This document shows, piece by piece, positions 33,984-44,693 of a DNA stretch of 64,000 nt; positions within the stretch are counted from its first letter, which is position 1; each line of letters begins with the position of its first letter. The notes under the pieces are model-generated. The model saw only the letters and a program-made list of their open reading frames with translations, was not told the origin of the DNA and made no database searches. Where the stretch lies: NCBI RefSeq assembly GCF_018687715.1, contig NC_056765.1, forward strand, positions 20,860,894 to 20,924,893, given 5' to 3'. This DNA is from Carya illinoinensis (taxonomy: Eukaryota; Streptophyta; Magnoliopsida; Fagales; Juglandaceae). The position numbers and the translations under genes are program-made.

Positions 33984-34885
33984 CTCCTTTGGTTATGAGT
34001 CACTTTAATGAGACATTGTATGTGCTGCACAAAAAAAAATGTTAGTGGAAAAAGACCTCACACGCTCTCCCTCACGTGTTTACACTCAAATAATGGCACT
34101 CCACTCGTGTTTCACTCTTAATTGGCTTTTTCCCGATAATGATCTCACACTCTCTTGCCTTTTACCTCGAGTTTTCCCACTCAAGTTCTTTCAAAACTAA
34201 TTGAACTAAATCAAGGCAATACAACCTTGTTTTATCCCAACTAATAATTAGATCCAAGAAACAAGAACAAGGGAAACACGGAATGAATAAAATGACAAGG
34301 GAATCAAGGAAATTATACGAATGGAAGAGTGACTGTAACACAAGATACCAACTAGAAAGAGGTAACAAGAGGTAATTCAGCCCCTTTAAAGACAAGACCC
34401 AATCAACAAATTTCTTTCTTTCTCTTTTATTGTAACTATATAGCAACCACTGAATATGCTACCTCTACTTTCCTTCTCTCTCCCTTTTTTTTTTTGAAAA
34501 TTTTTTTTTTTGAAAATTTTTTTTTCTTTTCCTTTCTTTTCTTTTCTTTTCCTTTCCTTTCTTTTCTTTTCTTTTCTATTCCTTTCTTTTCTTTTCCTTT
34601 CTTTTCTTTTTCTTTTCTTTTCTCAAAAATTCAACCACAAACAGGAATATTCAATTGTGATAATCAAGCAATTGAATTCAAACACATACAAATTGGCAAG
34701 GAAATAGAAGGAAATCAATGAAACCCTAGATGGTGCAAATTTTGGCAGCCCTAGGAAAAACGAATTTTTGTGCTTTTTTTTTTTTTTTTTGGGCAATTCT
34801 AGAACATTGAAGCCCTAGAATTAACAATACAATAAATAAAAAGATAGAATCAGACCTGATTGGAAACCTTGCTCTGAATACCAAA
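33984..34885 (-). other. Leader region, unit 4
   Basis: As in unit 1, with the most altered T-run (two GAAAATT interruptions, 34485-34622) and a 17-base poly-T at 34774-34790. Confidence 0.6.
34871..34883 (-). promoter_or_regulatory. Primer binding site, unit 4
   Basis: TGGTATTCAGAGC on the minus strand beside the truncated 5' LTR. Confidence 0.8.
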
Positions 34886-35222
34886 TGATGTGAACCTCAA
34901 TCGACTCGCTTTGAGACCCAACAACAATATTGGAAAACAAACCCAAGAACGCCAAACTCAAGTCTATGGATGGAGAATTTAGACCCGTTGAAATCTCGTT
35001 CCAAGAACCTAGATTATATTAAAATCTAGACCCAATGAAATCCCATCTCAAGAACCCAAATTACAAGGAGGAACGCCACAAAGGTTGTGATTTACCTTTG
35101 ATAAGTTCAAGAGTTCAATTAAGAACACGAGGAGAAAACTCACTCACAATGAAAATTCAATAAAAAATGTCTTCCCTCTCAAATGAGGCTACAAGTGCCT
35201 TAAATAAACAATTCCCAAAACC
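34886..35222 (-). repeat. LTR 5 of the array, truncated (337 bp)
   Basis: The LTR is intact at its inner end (TGATGTGAACCTC) but stops at CCCAAAACC, where the others continue CTAAAGGAATAG. Satellite sequence follows. The lost part is U3 and the telobox/hairpin region. The TATA-like segment CCTTAAATAA is retained close to the break. Confidence 0.9.
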
Positions 35223-36755
35223 ACAAGGATGAAATGGCACCAAGAAATCTGTCTTTAACATCATTCATCGTATTGAAGCTCGCCCACATAAATCCATTTG
35301 TTTCCCTGAAGCCCAAGGAGTTCCAGATGAGGCTAGTTTGCTCATCCAGCCATTGTTAAGTTTCTAACTAGACTAAAGCGCATTAATCAACTTAAAGATG
35401 ATTAGTAATCTTTAAACCATGTTTTGAGCTAAATTTCCCTTCAAATTCATTCTCTCCCTTTCATCTGCACCTTTTTGATATTATTGTTGTCTTACATTAT
35501 TCTTAGATTGATTTAGAAGATTAGCCTCGATGTATCACACATCACTAGGACCAAAGCCATGTCAATTTCCAATTGACTACGAATCGGAAGATATGAGCAC
35601 CTTCAAGTGCATTCCTACAATTCCGCCCTTAGCCTCGCCGTTTTTGACCTTTTCCTCAGGGGAAACTTCTTCGTGTACACACCTCCCTTACCCTCATAGT
35701 TCAATTCTTGTTTTGGACAAAATGGCACCAAGAAATCTGTCTTTAACTTCATTCATCGTATTGAAGCCCGCCCACATAAATCCATTGGTTTCCCTCAAGC
35801 CCAAGGAGTTCCACATGAGGCTAGTTTGCTCATCCAGCCATTGTTAAGTTTCTAACTAGACTAAAGCGCATTAATCAACTTAAAGATGATTAGTAATCTT
35901 TAAACCATGTTTTGAGCTTAATTTCGCTTCAAATTCATTCTCTCAGTTTCCTCTGCACTTTTTGATGTTATTGTTGTTTTACATTATTCTTAGATTGATT
36001 TAGAAGATTAGCCTCGATGTATCACACATCACTAGGACCAAAGCCAAGTCAATTTCCAATTGACTACGGATCGGAAGATATGTGCACCTTCAAGTGCATT
36101 CCTACAATTCCGGCCTTAGCCTCGCCGTTTTTGACCTTTTCCTCAGGGGAAACTTCTTCGTGTACACACCTCCCTTACCCTCGTAGTTCAGTTCTTGGTT
36201 TGGACAAAATGGCACCAAGAAATCTGTCTTTAACTTCATTCATCGTACTGAAGTCCGCGCACATAAATCCATTCGTTTCCCTCAAGCCCAAGGAGTTCCA
36301 CATGAGGCTAGTTTGCTCATCCAGCCATTGTTAAGTTTCTAACTAGACTAAAGCGCATTAATCAACTTAAAGATGATTAGTAATCTTTAAACCATGTTTT
36401 GAGCTTAATTTCGCTTCAAATTCATTCTCTCCGTTTCATCTGCACTTTTTGATGTTATTGTTGTTTTACATTATTCTTAGATTGATTTAGAAGTTAAGCC
36501 TCGATGTATCACACATCACTAGGACCAAAGCCATGTCAATTTCCAATTGACTACAAATCGGAAGATATGAGCACCTTCAAGTGCATTTGTACAATTCCGC
36601 AGGGGAAACTTCTTCGTGTACACACCTCCCTGACCCTCGTAGTTCAGTTCTTGGTTTGGACAAAATGGCACCAAGAAATCTGTCTTTAACTTCATTCATC
36701 GCATTGAAGCCCGCCCACATGAATCCATTGGTTTCCCTCAAGCCCAAGGAGTTCC
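35223..36755 (+). repeat. 488-bp satellite array, block D (3 monomer starts)
   Basis: Satellite resumes at ACAAGGATGAAATGGC, about offset 187 of a monomer, out of phase with block C. Monomers start at 35530, 36017 and 36504. The last lacks 31 bp after ACAATTCCGC (near 36599), where the LTR-bearing duplicate at 43614 is complete. Confidence 0.95.
36751..36755. repeat. Left target-site duplication GTTCC
   Basis: GTTCC precedes TGATGGGCC and recurs at 37553-37557 after CACATCA. Confidence 0.95.
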
Positions 36756-37552
36756 TGATGGGCCCCAAGGTGGACCAAGTCTTAAGGATCAATTACAAGA
36801 TTAAGAGCTACGAAGATTAAGGGAGCAATGCAAGAATTGGTGCAATCCAATTGGGATGAAACTAGTAAGAGCCCAACACACATGATGGGCTTGAAAGAAT
36901 GAGAACCAGTTTTGATCCACTTAATCCAAGCTATGGAAGACACGACTTGAGCCGATTATTATTAAAGACCATGGACTTATTTATTTCATTGAAATAACTT
37001 ATTTTATTAGTCAAAGGAATTATTCTAGAATAATTGGGCTTGGGAGATGTCTAGCCCATATGTCTTATTTCTAATGAACTAGGGTTTTTGGGAAGGCCTT
37101 ATATTTTGGCCAAGGGCATATTTGGAAAGTTATTAATTTATGTGAACTAGGGTTTTAGAAGTTACTGTAGCGCGGCACTGTTCACGCTACAGTACCCGCG
37201 GCACTATTCCTTTAGGGTTTTGGGAATTGTTTATTTAAGGCACTTGTAGCCTCATTTGAGAGGTAAGACATTTTTTATTGAATTTTCATTGTGAGTGAGT
37301 TTTCTCCTCGTGTTCTTAATTGAACTCTTGAACTTATCAAAGGTAAATCACAACCTTTGTGGCGTTCCTCCTTGTAATTTGGGTTCTTGAGACGGGATTT
37401 CATTGGGTCTAGATTTTAATATAATCTAGGTTCTTGGAACGAGATTTCAACGGGTCTAAATTCTCCATCCATAGACTTGAGTTTGGCGTTCTTGGGTTTG
37501 TTTTCCAATATTGTTGTTGGGTCTCAAAGCGAGTCGATTGGGGTTCACATCA
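36756..37552 (+). mobile_element. Solo LTR in plus orientation, copy 1 (797 bp)
   Basis: Same family as the array LTRs but inserted the other way round, flanked by GTTCC. Teloboxes TAGGGTTT are at 37080-37087, 37148-37155 and 37213-37220. A hairpin with 10-bp arms is at 37163-37172 and 37185-37194. A TATA-like TTATTTAAGG is at 37231-37240, and a second inverted repeat, CAAAGGT/ACCTTTG, lies near 37342-37363. The U3 has the 22-bp deletion (join at 36789/36790) that puts the pol tail out of frame. In its own frame the tail still reads PITRLRA...AMQELVQSNWDE up to a stop at 36900-36902. Confidence 0.95.
37080..37240 (+). promoter_or_regulatory. LTR promoter region: three teloboxes, a hairpin and a TATA-like box
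   Basis: Three TAGGGTTT motifs and the CTGTAGCG hairpin sit within 160 bp upstream of TTATTTAAGG. In plants the telobox (AAACCCTA) is a known promoter element and a binding site for TRB/telomere-repeat factors. The function here is inferred from position only. The same layout is on the minus strand of the other LTRs. Confidence 0.6.
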
Positions 37553-40500
37553 GTTCCACATGAGGCTAAGGTGCTCATCTAACCATTGTTAAGTTTCTAA
37601 CTAGACTAAAGCGCATTAATCAACTTAAAGATGATTAGTAATCTTTAAACTATGTTTTGAGCTAAATTTCCCTTCAAATTCATTCTCTCCCTTTCATCTG
37701 CACCTTTTTGATATTATTGTTGTCTTACATTATTCTTAGATTGATTTAGAAGATTAGCCTCGATGTATCACATATCTCTAGGACCAAAGCCATGTCAATT
37801 TCCAATTGACTACGAATCGGAAGATATGAGCACCTTCAAGTGCATTCCTACAATTCCGCCCTTAGCCTCGCCGTTTTTGACCTTTTGCTCAGGGGAAACT
37901 TCTACGTGTACATACCTCCCTGACCCTCGTAGTTCAGTTCTTGGTTTGGACAAAATGGCACCAAGAAATCTGTCTTTAACTTCATTCATCGTATTGAAGC
38001 CCGCCCACATAAATCCATTGGTTTCCCTCAAGCCCAAGGAGTTCCACATGAGGCTAGTTTGCTCATCCAGCCATTGTTAAGTTTCTAACTAGACTAAAGC
38101 GCATTAATCAACTTAAAGATGATTAGTAATCTTTAAACCATGTTTTGAGCTTAATTTCCATTCAAATTCATTCTCTCTGTTTCGTTTGCACCTTTTTGAT
38201 GTTATTGTTGTTTTACATTATTCTTAGATTGATTTAGAAGTTAAGCCTCGATGTATCACACATCACTAGGACCAAAGCCATGTCAATTTCCAATTGACTA
38301 CAAATCGGAAGATATGAGCACCTTCAAGTGCATTTGTACAATTCCGCCCTTAGCCTCGCCGTTTTTGACCTTTTCCTCAAGGGAAACTTCTTCATGTACA
38401 CACCTGCCTGACCCTCGTAGTTCAGTTCTTGGTTTGGACGAAATGGCACCAAGAAATCTGTCTTTAACTTCATTCATCGCATTGAAGCCCGCCCACATGA
38501 ATCCATTAGTTTCCCTCAAGCCCAAGGAGTTCCACATGAGGCTAATGTGCTCATCCAACCATTGTTAAGTTTCTAACTAGACTAAAGCGCATTAATCAAC
38601 TTAAAGATGATTAGTAATCTTTAAACTATGTTTTGAGCTAAATTTCCCTTCAAATTCATTCTCTCCCTTTCATCTGCACCTTTTTGATATTATTGTTGTC
38701 TTACATTATTCTTAGATTGATTTAGAAGATTAGCCTCGATGTATCACACATCACTAGGACCAAAGCCATGTCAATTTCCAATTGACTACGAATCGGAAAA
38801 TATGAGCACCTTCAAGTGCATTCCTACAATTCCGCCCTTAGCCTCGCCGTTTTTGACCTTTTCCTCAGGGGAAACTTCTTCGTGTACACACCTCCCTTAC
38901 CCTCATAGTTCAATTCTTGTTTTGGACAAAATGGCACCAAGAAATCTGTCTTTAACTTCATTCATCGTATTGAAGCCCGCCCACATAAATCCATTGGTTT
39001 CCCTCAAGCCCAAGGAGTTCCACATGAGGCTAGTTTGCTCATCCAGCCATTGTTAAGTTTCTAACTAGACTAAAGCGCATTAATCAACTTAAAGATGATT
39101 AGTAATCTTTAAACCATGTTTTGAGCTTAATTTCGCTTCAAATTCATTCTCTCAGTTTCCTCTGCACTTTTTGATGTTATTGTTGTTTTACATTATTCTT
39201 AGATTGATTTAGAAGATTAGCCTCGATGTATCACACATCACTAGGACCAAAGCCAAGTCAATTTCCAATTGACTACGGATCGGAAGATATGTGCACCTTC
39301 AAGTGCATTCCTACAATTCCGGCCTTAGCCTCACCGTTTTTGACCTTTTCCTCAGGGGAAACTTCTTCGTGTACACACCTCCCTTACCCTCGTAGTTCAG
39401 TTCTTAGTTTGGACAAAATGGCACCAAGAAATCTGTCTTTAACTTCATTCATCGTACTGAAGTCCGTGCACATAAATCCATTCGTTTCCCTCAAGCCCAA
39501 GGAGTTCCACATGAGGCTAGTTTGCTCATCCAGCCATTGTTAAGTTTCTAACTAGACTAAAGCGCATTAATCAACTTAAAGATGATTAGTAATCTTTAAA
39601 CCATGTTTTGAGCTTAATTTCGCTTCAAATTCATTCTCTCCGTTTCATCTGCACTTTTTGATGTTATTGTTGTTTTACATTATTCTTAGATTGATTTAGA
39701 AGATTAGCCTCGATGTATCACACATCACTAGGACCAAAGCCAAGTCAATTTCCAATTGACTACGAATCGGAAGATATGTGCAGCTTCAAGTGCATTCGTA
39801 CAATTCCGCCCTTAGCCTCACCGTTTTTGACCTTTTCCTCAAGGGAAACTTCTTCGTGTACACACCTGCCTGACCCTCGTAGTTCAGTTCTTGGTTTGGA
39901 CGAAATGGCACCAAGAAATCTGTCTTTAACTTCATTCATCGTATTGAAGCTCGCCCACATAAATCCATTCGTTTCCCTCAAGCCCAAGGAGTTCCACATG
40001 AGGCTAGTTTGCTCATCCAGCCATTGTTAAGTTTCTAACTAGACTAAAGCGCATTAATCAACTTAAAGATGATTAGTAATCTTTAAACTATGTTTTGAGC
40101 TAAAATTCAATTTCAATTCATTCTTTCCCTTTCACCTGCACCTTTTTGCTATTATTGTTGTCTTACATTATTCTTATATTGATTTAGAAGATTAGCCTCG
40201 ATGTATCACACATCACTAGGACCAAAGCCATGTCAATTTCCAATTGACTACGAATCGGAACATATGAGCACCTTCAAGTGCATTCATACAATTCCGCCTT
40301 AGCCTCGCCGTTTTTGACCTTTTCCGCAGGGGAAACTTCTTCGTGTACACACCTCCCTGACCCTCGTAGTTCAGTTCTTGGTTTGGACAAAATGGCACCA
40401 AGAAATCTGTCTTTAACTTCATTCATCGCATTGAAGCCCGCCCACATGAATCCATTGGTTTCCCTCAAGCCCAAGGAGTTCCACATGAGGCTAAGGTGCT

Positions 40501-43500
40501 CATCCAACCATTGTTAAGTTTCTAACTAGACTAAAGCGCATTAATCAACTTAAAGATGATTAGTAATCTTTAAACTATGTTTTGAGCTAAATTTCCCTTT
40601 CAATTCATTCTTTCCCTTTCATCTGCACATTTTTGATATTATTGTTGTCTTACATTATTCTTAGATTGATTTAGAAGATTAGCCTCGATGTATCACACAT
40701 CACTAGGACCAAAGCCACGTCAATTTCCAATTGACTACGAATCGGAAGATATGAGCTCCTTCAAGTGCATTCGTACAATTCCGCCCTTAGCCTCGCCGTT
40801 TTTGACCTTTTCCTTAAGGGAAACTTCTTCGTGTACACACCTGCCTGACCCTCGTAGTTCAGTTCTTGGTTTGGACAAAATGGCACCAAGAAATCTGTCT
40901 TTAACTTCTTTCATCGTATTGAAGCTCGCCCACATAAATCCATTCGTTTCCCTCAAGCCCAAGGAGTTCCACATGAGGCTACCTTGCTCATCCAGCCATT
41001 GTTAAGTTTCTAACTAGACTAAAGCGCATTAATCAACTTAAAGACGATTACTAATCTTTAAACCATGTTTTGAGCTTAATTTCGTTTCAAATTCATTCTC
41101 TCCGTTTCATTTGCACCTTTTTGATGTTATTGTTGTTTTACATTATTCTTAGATTGATTTAGAAGATTAGCCTCGATGTATCACACATCACTAGGACCAA
41201 AGCCATGTCAATTTCCAATTGACTACGAATCGGAAGATATGAGCACCTTCAAGTGCATTCGTACAATTCCGCCCTTAGCCTCGCCGTTTTTGACCTTTTC
41301 CTCAAGGGAAACTTCTTCGTGTACACACCTGCCTGACCCTCGTAGTTCAGTTCCTGGTTTGGACAAAATGGCACCAAGAAATCTGTCTTTAACTTCTTTC
41401 ATCGTATTGAAGCTCGCCCACATAAATCCATTCGTTTCCCTCAAGCCCAAGGAGTTCCACATGAGGCTAGCTTGCTCATCCAGCCATTGTTAAGTTTCTA
41501 ACTAGACTAAAGCGCATTAATCAACTTAAAGACGATTACTAATCTTTAAACCATGTTTTGAGCTTAATTTCGTTTCAAATTCATTCTCTCCGTTTCATTT
41601 GCACCTTTTTGATGTTATTGTTGTTTTACATTATTCTTAGATTGATTTAGAAGGTAAGCCTCGATGTATCACACATCACTAGGACCAAAGCCAAGTCAAT
41701 TTCCAATTGACTACGAATCGGAAGATATGTTCACCTTCAAGTGCATTCGTACAATTCCGCCCTTAGCCTCGCCCTTTTTGACCTTTTCCTCAAGGGAAAC
41801 TTCTTCGTGTACACACCTGCCTGACCCTCGTAGTTCAGTTCTTGGTTTGGACAAAATGGCACCAAGAAATCTGTCTTTAACTTCATTCATCGTATTGAAG
41901 CTCGCCCACATAAATCCATTCGTTTCCCTCAAGCCCAAGGAGTTCCACATGAGGCTAGTTTGCTCATCCAGCCATTGTTAAGTTTCTAACTAAACTAAAG
42001 CGCATTAATCAACTTAAAGATGATTAGTAATCTTTAAACCATGTTTTGAGCTTAATTTCGCTTCAAATTCATTCTCTCCGTTTCATTTGCACCTTTTTTA
42101 TGTTATTGTTGTTTTACATTATTCTTAGATTGATTTAGAAGATAAGCCTCGATGTATCACACATAACTAGGACCAAAGCCAAGTCAATTTCCAATTGACT
42201 ACGAATCGGAAGATATGTTCACCTTCAAGTGCATTCGTACAATTCCGCCCTTAGCCTCGCTGTTTTTGACCTTTTCCTCAAGGGAAACTTCTTCGTGTAC
42301 ACACCTGCTAGACCCTCGTAGTTCAGTTCTTGGTTTGGACGAAATGGCACCAAGAAATCTGTCTTTAACTTCATTCATCGCATTGAAGCCCGCCCACATG
42401 AATCCATTGGTTTCCCTCAAGCCCAAGGAGTTCCACATGAGGCTAATGTGCTCATCCAACCATTGTTAAGTTTCTAACTAGACTAAAGCGCATTAATCAA
42501 CTTAAAGATGATTAGTAATCTTTAAACTATGTTTTGAGCTAAATTTCCCTTCAAATTCATTCTCTCCCTTTCATCTGCACCTTTTTGATGTTATTGTTGT
42601 CTTACATTATTCTTAGATTGATTTAGAAGATTAGCCTCGATGTATCACACATCACTAGGACCAAAGCCATGTCAATTTCCAATTGACTACGAATCGGAAG
42701 ATATGAGCACCTTCAAGTGCATTCCTACAATTCCGCCCTTAGCCTCGCCGTTTTTGACCTTTTCCTCAGGGGAAACTTCTTCGTGTACAAACCTCCCTGA
42801 CCCTCGTAGTTCAGTTCTTGGTTTGGACAAAATGGCACCAAGAAATCTGTCTTTAACTTCATTCATCGTACTGAAGCCCGCGCACATAAATCCATTCGTT
42901 TCCCTCAAGCCCAAGGAGTTCCACATGAGGCTAGTTTGCTCATCCAGCCATTGTTAAGTTTCTAACTAGACTAAAGCGCATTAATCAACTTAAAGATGAT
43001 TAGTAATCTTTAAAGCATGTTTTGAGCTTAATTTCGCTTCAAATTCATTCTCTCCGTTTCATCTACACTTTTTGATGTTATTGTTGTTTTACATTATTCT
43101 TAGATTGATTTAGAAGATTAGCCTCGATGTATCACACATCACTAGGACCAAAGCCAAGTCAATTTCCAATTGACTACGGATCGGAAGATATGTGCACCTT
43201 CAAGTGCATTCCTACAATTCCGGCCTTAGCCTCGCCGTTTTTGACCTTTTCCTCAGGGGAAACTTCTTCGTGTACACACCTCCCTTACCCTCGTAGTTCA
43301 GTTCTTGGTTTGGACAAAATGGCACCAAGAAATCTGTCTTTAACTTCATTCATCGTACTGAAGTCCGCGCACATAAATCCATTCGTTTCCCTCAAGCCCA
43401 AGGAGTTCCACATGAGGCTAGTTTGCTCATCCAGCCATTGTTAAGTTTGTAACTAGACTAAAGCGCATTAATCAACTTAAAGATGATTAGTAATCTTTAA

Positions 43501-43896
43501 ACCATGTTTTGAGCTTAATTTCGCTTCAAATTCATTCTCTCCGTTTCATCTGCACTTTTTGATGTTATTGTTGTTTTACATTATTCTTAGATTGATTTAG
43601 AAGTTAAGCCTCGATGTATCACACATCACTAGGACCAAAGCCATGTCAATTTCCAATTGACTACAAATCGGAAGATATGAGCACCTTCAAGTGCATTTGT
43701 ACAATTCCGCCCTTAGCCTCGCCGTTTTTGACCTTTTCCTCCAGGGAAACTGCTTCATGTACACACCTGCCTGACCCTCGTAGTTCAGTTCTTGGTTTGG
43801 ACAAAATGGCACCAAGAAATCTGTCTTTAACTTCATTCATCGCATTGAAGCCCGCCCACATGAATCCATTGGTTTCCCTCAAGCCCAAGGAGTTCC
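37553..43896 (+). repeat. 488-bp satellite array, block E (13 monomer starts)
   Basis: Monomers start at 37763, 38251, 38739, 39226, 39713, 40201, 40688, 41176, 41664, 42152, 42640, 43127 and 43614. The first five bases are the right GTTCC duplication. The monomer at 40201 lacks a base in CCGCCTTAGCC, which breaks its frame. The trio 38739, 39226 resembles 35530, 36017, an older internal duplication. The monomer at 43614 is interrupted after 43896 by the second solo LTR copy. Confidence 0.96.
43892..43896. repeat. Left target-site duplication GTTCC, second copy
   Basis: GTTCC precedes TGATGGGCC and recurs at 44694-44698. It arose by duplication of the whole block, not by a second insertion. 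Confidence 0.95.
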
Positions 43897-44693
43897 TGAT
43901 GGGCCCCAAGGTGGACCAAGTCTTAAGGATCAATTACAAGATTAAGAGCTACGAAGATTAAGGGAGCAATGCAAGAATTGGTGCAATCCAATTGGGATGA
44001 AACTAGTAAGAGCCCAACACACATGATGGGCTTGAAAGAATGAGAACCAGTTTTGATCCACTTAATCCAAGCTATGGAAGACACGACTTGAGCCGATTAT
44101 TATTAAAGACCATGGACTTATTTATTTCATTGAAATAACTTATTTTATTAGTCAAAGGAATTATTCTAGAATAATTGGGCTTGGGAGATGTCTAGCCCAT
44201 ATGTCTTATTTCTAATGAACTAGGGTTTTTGGGAAGGCCTTATATTTTGGCCAAGGGCATATTTGGAAAGTTATTAATTTATGTGAACTAGGGTTTTAGA
44301 AGTTACTGTAGCGCGGCACTGTTCACGCTACAGTACCCGCGGCACTATTCCTTTAGGGTTTTGGGAATTGTTTATTTAAGGCACTTGTAGCCTCATTTGA
44401 GAGGTAAGACATTTTTTATTGAATTTTCATTGTGAGTGAGTTTTCTCCTCGTGTTCTTAATTGAACTCTTGAACTTATCAAAGGTAAATCACAACCTTTG
44501 TGGCGTTCCTCCTTGTAATTTGGGTTCTTGAGACGGGATTTCATTGGGTCTAGATTTTAATATAATCTAGGTTCTTGGAACGAGATTTCAACGGGTCTAA
44601 ATTCTCCATCCATAGACTTGAGTTTGGCGTTCTTGGGTTTGTTTTCCAATATTGTTGTTGGGTCTCAAAGCGAGTCGATTGGGGTTCACATCA
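43897..44693 (+). mobile_element. Solo LTR in plus orientation, copy 2 (797 bp)
   Basis: Indistinguishable by eye from 36756-37552, with the same insertion point and the same flanking duplication. The satellite frame starting at 43614 runs into it, giving a fortuitous 115-codon chimeric frame. Confidence 0.95.

Larger units (their letters stand above)
18723..35222 (-). mobile_element. Tandem array of a non-autonomous Ty3/gypsy element: 4 internal regions, 5 LTRs
   Basis: Going left to right, LTRs lie at 18723-19519, 22763-23559, 26804-27600, 30845-31641 and 34886-35222 (truncated). Each adjacent pair shares the LTR between them, with a period of 4040 or 4041 bp. All units point to the minus strand. 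Each internal region carries a primer binding site, a purine-rich leader, one 796-codon frame and a polypurine tract. This is the layout produced by unequal recombination between LTRs of one element, repeated several times. Units differ by few substitutions and by homopolymer lengths, so amplification or homogenisation is recent. The left junction falls at monomer offset 420 and the right junction at about offset 187, and no target duplication can be paired. Either the right end or the adjacent satellite has been deleted. Confidence 0.92.
35970..42740 (+). repeat. 7.1-kb higher-order unit, copy 1 (contains a solo LTR)
   Basis: From here to about 42,740 the sequence recurs at an offset of 7110 bp up to the 31-bp deletion in the monomer at 36504, and 7141 bp after it. 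The unit comprises about 14 monomers plus the solo LTR. Boundaries are approximate, inferred from where the flanking spacers start to differ. Confidence 0.88.

Noticed and set aside
18723..35222. The retroelement array as an assembly artefact
   Set aside because: Not excluded, but the units have private substitutions (S347F in unit 3, C140Y in unit 4, several in unit 1) and different homopolymer interruptions, which a simple duplication of one contig would not give.
37080..37220. TAGGGTTT motifs as interstitial telomeric repeats
   Set aside because: They are single, spaced motifs inside LTRs with no tandem run of the 7-bp telomere unit.
43614..43961. 115-codon frame spanning satellite and solo LTR
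   Set aside because: A fortuitous fusion across an insertion junction.
43897..44693. The second plus-strand solo LTR as an independent insertion supporting the hotspot
   Set aside because: It shares offset, flanking duplication and surrounding monomers with 36756-37552, so it is a block duplicate and was not counted.
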